The notes under the pieces: model-generated
Database searches by the model: none
What the model saw: only the letters and a program-made list of their open reading frames with translations
What the model was told of the DNA's origin: nothing
Program-made: the position numbers and the translations under genes
Source of the DNA: Betaproteobacteria bacterium HGW-Betaproteobacteria-2
Lineage (GTDB): Bacteria > Pseudomonadota > Gammaproteobacteria > Burkholderiales > Methylophilaceae
Assembly: GCA_002842255.1 (NCBI GenBank)
Contig: PHCM01000059.1
Span: 1-7,889, forward strand
Direction: 5' to 3'
DNA: 7,889 nt
Part shown: piece by piece, positions 6,001 to 7,889 of the stretch
Layout: each line of letters opens with the position of its first letter
Position numbering within the stretch: the first letter of the stretch is position 1

Positions 6001-6735
6001 TCAGGCTGCCGGATCTTCTGCCTTACGCTTGCCGATAAAGCCCGCAAGAAAGATACCGGTTTCATAAAGCAGCCATAGCGGTACCGCAAGCATGAATTGG
6101 GAAATGACGTCCGGCGGCGTGAAAATGGCTCCCAGTACAAATGCGCAGACAATGACGTAAGCACGAATCTCCTTCAAGGTGCTGATCTGCACCAGACCAA
6201 AACCGACCAGCACGATCACGGCGATTGGCACCTCAAAAGCCAGACCGAACGCTAGAAACAGTGTGATGACAAAATCGAGGTAACGGCCGATATCGGTCAT
6301 CACCGCCACGCCCTCGGGCGCATAACCGGTAATAAAGCCGAAGACCACAGGAAACACGAGAAAATAGGCAAAAGCCATACCCATAAGAAAAAGCAGGGTA
6401 CTGGCAATCACCAATGGCATCATGAAACGTCGCTCATGTGCATAGAGGCCCGGCGAAACGAAAGCCCACACCTGATACAAGGTATGCGGCAATGAGATGA
6501 CAAATGCAGCCATCATCGCCATTTTCATGGGAACGAAGAACGGAGTCGTTACTTCAGTCGCGATCATCTGACCGCCTGCCGGCAGGCTTGCCAGCAAAGG
6601 CTGTGCCAGCAATGTATATATCTGATCAGCAAACGGGAAAAGTACGAGGAAAGCCAGAATCAGACCAATGACGATACGCATCAGCCTGTCGCGCAATTCA
6701 ATCAGATGGGAGATGAAGGATTCCGAAGTGCTCAT
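6001..6735 (-). CDS. tatC: Sec-independent (twin-arginine) protein translocase subunit TatC
   Basis: Encodes 244 residues. TatC is the polytopic inner-membrane subunit that recognises the twin-arginine signal peptide with TatB and nucleates TatA assembly for export of folded proteins. Six transmembrane helices can be traced (roughly 18-36, 68-90, 106-132, 152-176, 190-206, 212-234). Signature residues are present: SHLIELRDRL with E13 (E15 in E. coli), ATEVTTPFF in the first periplasmic loop, YAHERR with E101 (E103 in E. coli, signal recognition), E168 in FEVP, and FTPPDV (205-210). Length is slightly below E. coli's 258 because the C-terminal tail is short (KRKAEDPAA). It starts 18 nt after the tatB stop with only a weak ribosome site (GAAAAAG). 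Stop TGA, converging on the degS stop with no hairpin terminator visible. Confidence 0.97.
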   Translation of the reverse strand: MSTSESFISHLIELRDRLMRIVIGLILAFLVLFPFADQIYTLLAQPLLASLPAGGQMIATEVTTPFFVPMKMAMMAAFVISLPHTLYQVWAFVSPGLYAHERRFMMPLVIASTLLFLMGMAFAYFLVFPVVFGFITGYAPEGVAVMTDIGRYLDFVITLFLAFGLAFEVPIAVIVLVGFGLVQISTLKEIRAYVIVCAFVLGAIFTPPDVISQFMLAVPLWLLYETGIFLAGFIGKRKAEDPAA

Positions 6736-6753
6736 GGCGCGGACTTTTTCAAC

Positions 6754-7107
6754 TCAAGTCTGCTCATCGCGAGGACGGTCAGTATTGGATGTGGCTTCCA
6801 CCGGTTTTGATCCGGCATCAGATGCATCTTCAGTCACCTGTCTGATATCGGCAACTCCCGCGTGTATGGTGTTCGTCACTTCGGATTGAAGATTGCGGGC
6901 GTTTTGCTGCACTTCCTGCTGCACTTTCTTCAGCTCTTCCAGCTGCAGCTCACGTTCCACATCCTGTTTTACAGTGGCAACATAGCGCTGCATGCGCCCT
7001 AGCAGGGAGCCCAGTGTGCGCGCCACCTTGGGCAGTTTTTCCGGCCCGATTACCAGTAGCGCCACGATGGCGATGAGGACCAGTTCGGTGAATGCGATAT
7101 CGAACAA
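6754..7107 (-). CDS. tatB: Sec-independent protein translocase subunit TatB (TTG start)
   Basis: Encodes 117 residues. TatB pairs with TatC to form the twin-arginine signal receptor. One N-terminal transmembrane helix (about 2-20) begins FDIAFTELVLIAIVALL with the conserved E8, followed by the G21-P22 hinge, an amphipathic helix (about 25-60) rich in K, R, E and Q, and a low-complexity polar tail. The canonical MFDI N-terminus is encoded by TTG TTC GAT ATC, so the initiator is TTG. The tatA stop TAA is in frame only six bases upstream, which rules out an earlier start, and the next ATG (residue 39) would remove the membrane helix. No Shine-Dalgarno sequence is visible in the six-base gap (TATCCC) or just before it. 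Stop TGA. Confidence 0.95.
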   Translation of the reverse strand: MFDIAFTELVLIAIVALLVIGPEKLPKVARTLGSLLGRMQRYVATVKQDVERELQLEELKKVQQEVQQNARNLQSEVTNTIHAGVADIRQVTEDASDAGSKPVEATSNTDRPRDEQT

Positions 7108-7113
7108 GGGATA

Positions 7114-7329
7114 TTACTGTCTGGTTTTATTGGTCACTTCACCTTCGACCGTTTCCGTCTTTGCATCATCTTCAATTTTCGCAGAAGATTTTTCGTCCTT
7201 GACGGCATCCTTGAAACTCTTGACTGCGCCGCCAACGTCGCTGCCTATGTTACGAAGCTTCTTGGTGCCAAAAATCAGCACCACAACCAACAGCACGATC
7301 AGCCAATGCCAGATACTAAATGCGCCCAT
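7114..7329 (-). CDS. tatA: Sec-independent protein translocase subunit TatA
   Basis: Encodes 71 residues from 7329. TatA oligomers form the translocation element through which folded twin-arginine substrates cross the inner membrane. The N-terminus [20 protein letters not shown] is the short transmembrane helix, followed by the F20-G21-T-K-K-L hinge and an amphipathic helix (about 23-42, [18 protein letters not shown]), then a charged, disordered tail. Two adjacent ATGs are possible (7332 and 7329). The second is chosen because it gives the family-typical M-G-x-x-S-I-W start and stands seven bases from AGGAG, against four for the first. It follows the HIT gene by about 31 nt and precedes tatB by six. 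TAA stop. Confidence 0.96.
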   Translation of the reverse strand: MGAFSIWHWLIVLLVVVLIFGTKKLRNIGSDVGGAVKSFKDAVKDEKSSAKIEDDAKTETVEGEVTNKTRQ

Positions 7330-7363
7330 CATTGCTCTCCTGAATTATTTCGTGAAAATTCAC

Positions 7364-7699
7364 CTAGGTTTTAGGTAAAGTCTGCCCGCCACCGAATACA
7401 TGGACATGCAGATGGAAAACTTCCTGTCCGCCTTCGCGGCCGGTATTAATCATGGTGCGAAATCCGCTCAAGCCCTGCTGCTGCGCCAGCTTGGGAGCCA
7501 GCAGTAATATTTTTCCCAGCAAGGCCTGCTGTGTCTCATCGCAATGCGCCAGACTTTCCGTGTGCTGTTTCGGTACGATGAGAAAATGCACGGGGGCGAT
7601 CGGATGGATATCATTGAATGCGATCACATCCTCATCCTCGTAAATCTTTTTACTGGGAATGACACCTGCCACGATTTTGCAGAAAATACAGTCCGTCAT
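7364..7699 (-). CDS. HIT (histidine triad) family protein, HINT-like nucleotide-binding hydrolase
   Basis: Encodes 111 residues from ATG at 7699. HINT-type proteins hydrolyse phosphoramidate bonds on purine nucleotides; the physiological substrate in bacteria is uncertain. The N-terminal DCIFCKIVAG supplies C4 and C7, often zinc-binding in this branch. The nucleotide-binding core includes DIHPIAPVHFLIVPKQH (30-46). The catalytic triad motif is H96-L-H98-V-H100-V. AGGAG lies seven bases before the ATG, inside the last hisE codons, and the hisE stop is separated from this ATG by one base, so translation is probably coupled. A longer frame open to 7774 would add 25 residues entirely within hisE and is rejected. 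Placement between hisE and tatA is a common betaproteobacterial order. Stop TAG. Confidence 0.94.
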   Translation of the reverse strand: MTDCIFCKIVAGVIPSKKIYEDEDVIAFNDIHPIAPVHFLIVPKQHTESLAHCDETQQALLGKILLLAPKLAQQQGLSGFRTMINTGREGGQEVFHLHVHVFGGGQTLPKT

Positions 7700-7700
7700 T

Positions 7701-7889
7701 TCATTTCTCCTTACGGGAAGCCTTTTCTGCAATTCCTGACAGGCCTTCACGTCGGGCAAGCTCATCCAGCACATCCTGCGGCCTCAGCCCTGCCTGCGCC
7801 AACATGACCATGCAGCGAAACCACAGATCCGCAGTCTCATAGATGATCTTTTGCGGATCGCCATCCTTGGCGGCAATGATAGTCTCGGC
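7701..7889 (-). CDS. hisE: Phosphoribosyl-ATP pyrophosphatase HisE, C-terminal part (5' end outside window)
   Basis: Sixty-two codons plus TGA are present; the start lies beyond the right edge. HisE hydrolyses phosphoribosyl-ATP to phosphoribosyl-AMP and pyrophosphate, the second step of histidine synthesis. The visible part begins [12 protein letters not shown], the end of the EExxE-type metal-binding helix of the MazG-like all-alpha fold. IYETADLW follows, with the ExxD pair (E18 and D21 of the visible part), then [20 protein letters not shown], which is the family's C-terminal signature. It ends EKASRKEK. It is the last gene of what is probably a his operon running leftwards into the HIT and tat genes. 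I worked out the reading frame directly from the sequence. Confidence 0.93.
   Translation of the reverse strand, partial: AETIIAAKDGDPQKIIYETADLWFRCMVMLAQAGLRPQDVLDELARREGLSGIAEKASRKEK

Noticed and set aside
5994..6005. Inverted repeat CCTGA/TCAGG at the degS-tatC junction as a bidirectional terminator
   Set aside because: The stem is five pairs with a two-base loop and has no T-run on either side. It also includes the tatC stop codon.
7363..7377. Small inverted repeat ACCTA/TAGGT at the end of the HIT gene as a terminator before tatA
   Set aside because: It has only five pairs and no following T-run. The 31-base gap to tatA suggests cotranscription.
7700..7774. Longer HIT-family frame starting at 7774
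   Set aside because: The added 25 residues lie wholly within hisE. The ATG at 7699 has an ideal AGGAG and gives the normal family N-terminus.
1..7889. Search for mobile elements, CRISPR arrays, toxin-antitoxin pairs or a new defence system
   Set aside because: All sequence is accounted for by housekeeping genes in a familiar order. No direct repeats, transposase fragments or orphan genes are visible, and base composition is even.

Overview
The window is an ordinary, well-packed chromosomal segment of a Gram-negative bacterium, most probably a betaproteobacterium. The evidence is the gene order (hisE-hit-tatABC, a divergent degS-type protease, a NIF3/YbgI gene, petABC, sspA-sspB), a Rieske protein with a long insertion between its two cluster-binding motifs, and a cytochrome b with a PVWY Qo motif. 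Base composition looks slightly above 50% GC throughout. I see no island, mobile element, CRISPR array or foreign-looking segment. The genus cannot be set from the sequence alone.

Layout from left to right. Positions 1-52 hold the 5' two thirds of a tRNA-Thr(UGU) on the minus strand, cut by the window edge. Then, all on the minus strand, come sspB (79-510), sspA (572-1171), a rho-independent terminator (about 1186-1239), petC (1249-2010), petB (2010-3305), petA (3308-3904) and a NIF3/YbgI gene (4038-4784). A DegS/AlgW-type membrane-anchored serine protease runs on the plus strand (4813-5985). Then, again on the minus strand, come tatC (6001-6735), tatB (6754-7107), tatA (7114-7329), a HIT-family gene (7364-7699) and the 3' end of hisE (7701-7889, cut by the right edge). 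No gene-free stretch exceeds 133 bases.

The genes probably form three minus-strand transcription units. The first is hisE-hit-tatABC, the end of a histidine operon leading into the twin-arginine translocase. The second is petABC, the cytochrome bc1 complex, possibly joined by the NIF3 gene and closed by the terminator after petC. The third is sspA-sspB followed by tRNA-Thr. The protease is a separate plus-strand unit lying between them.

Two functional threads join neighbours. The Rieske subunit PetA has a twin-arginine signal, so it needs the TatABC machinery encoded 2 kb away. SspB (ClpXP adaptor) and a DegS-type protease act at successive steps of RseA breakdown in the E. coli envelope-stress pathway.

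I found no undescribed system. The points worth a second look are small-scale: a TTG start for tatB with no Shine-Dalgarno sequence, a strong terminator just before sspA, a protease gene lacking a Shine-Dalgarno sequence and divergent from its neighbour by only 28 bp, and a possible Cys-rich micro-ORF in the petA leader.
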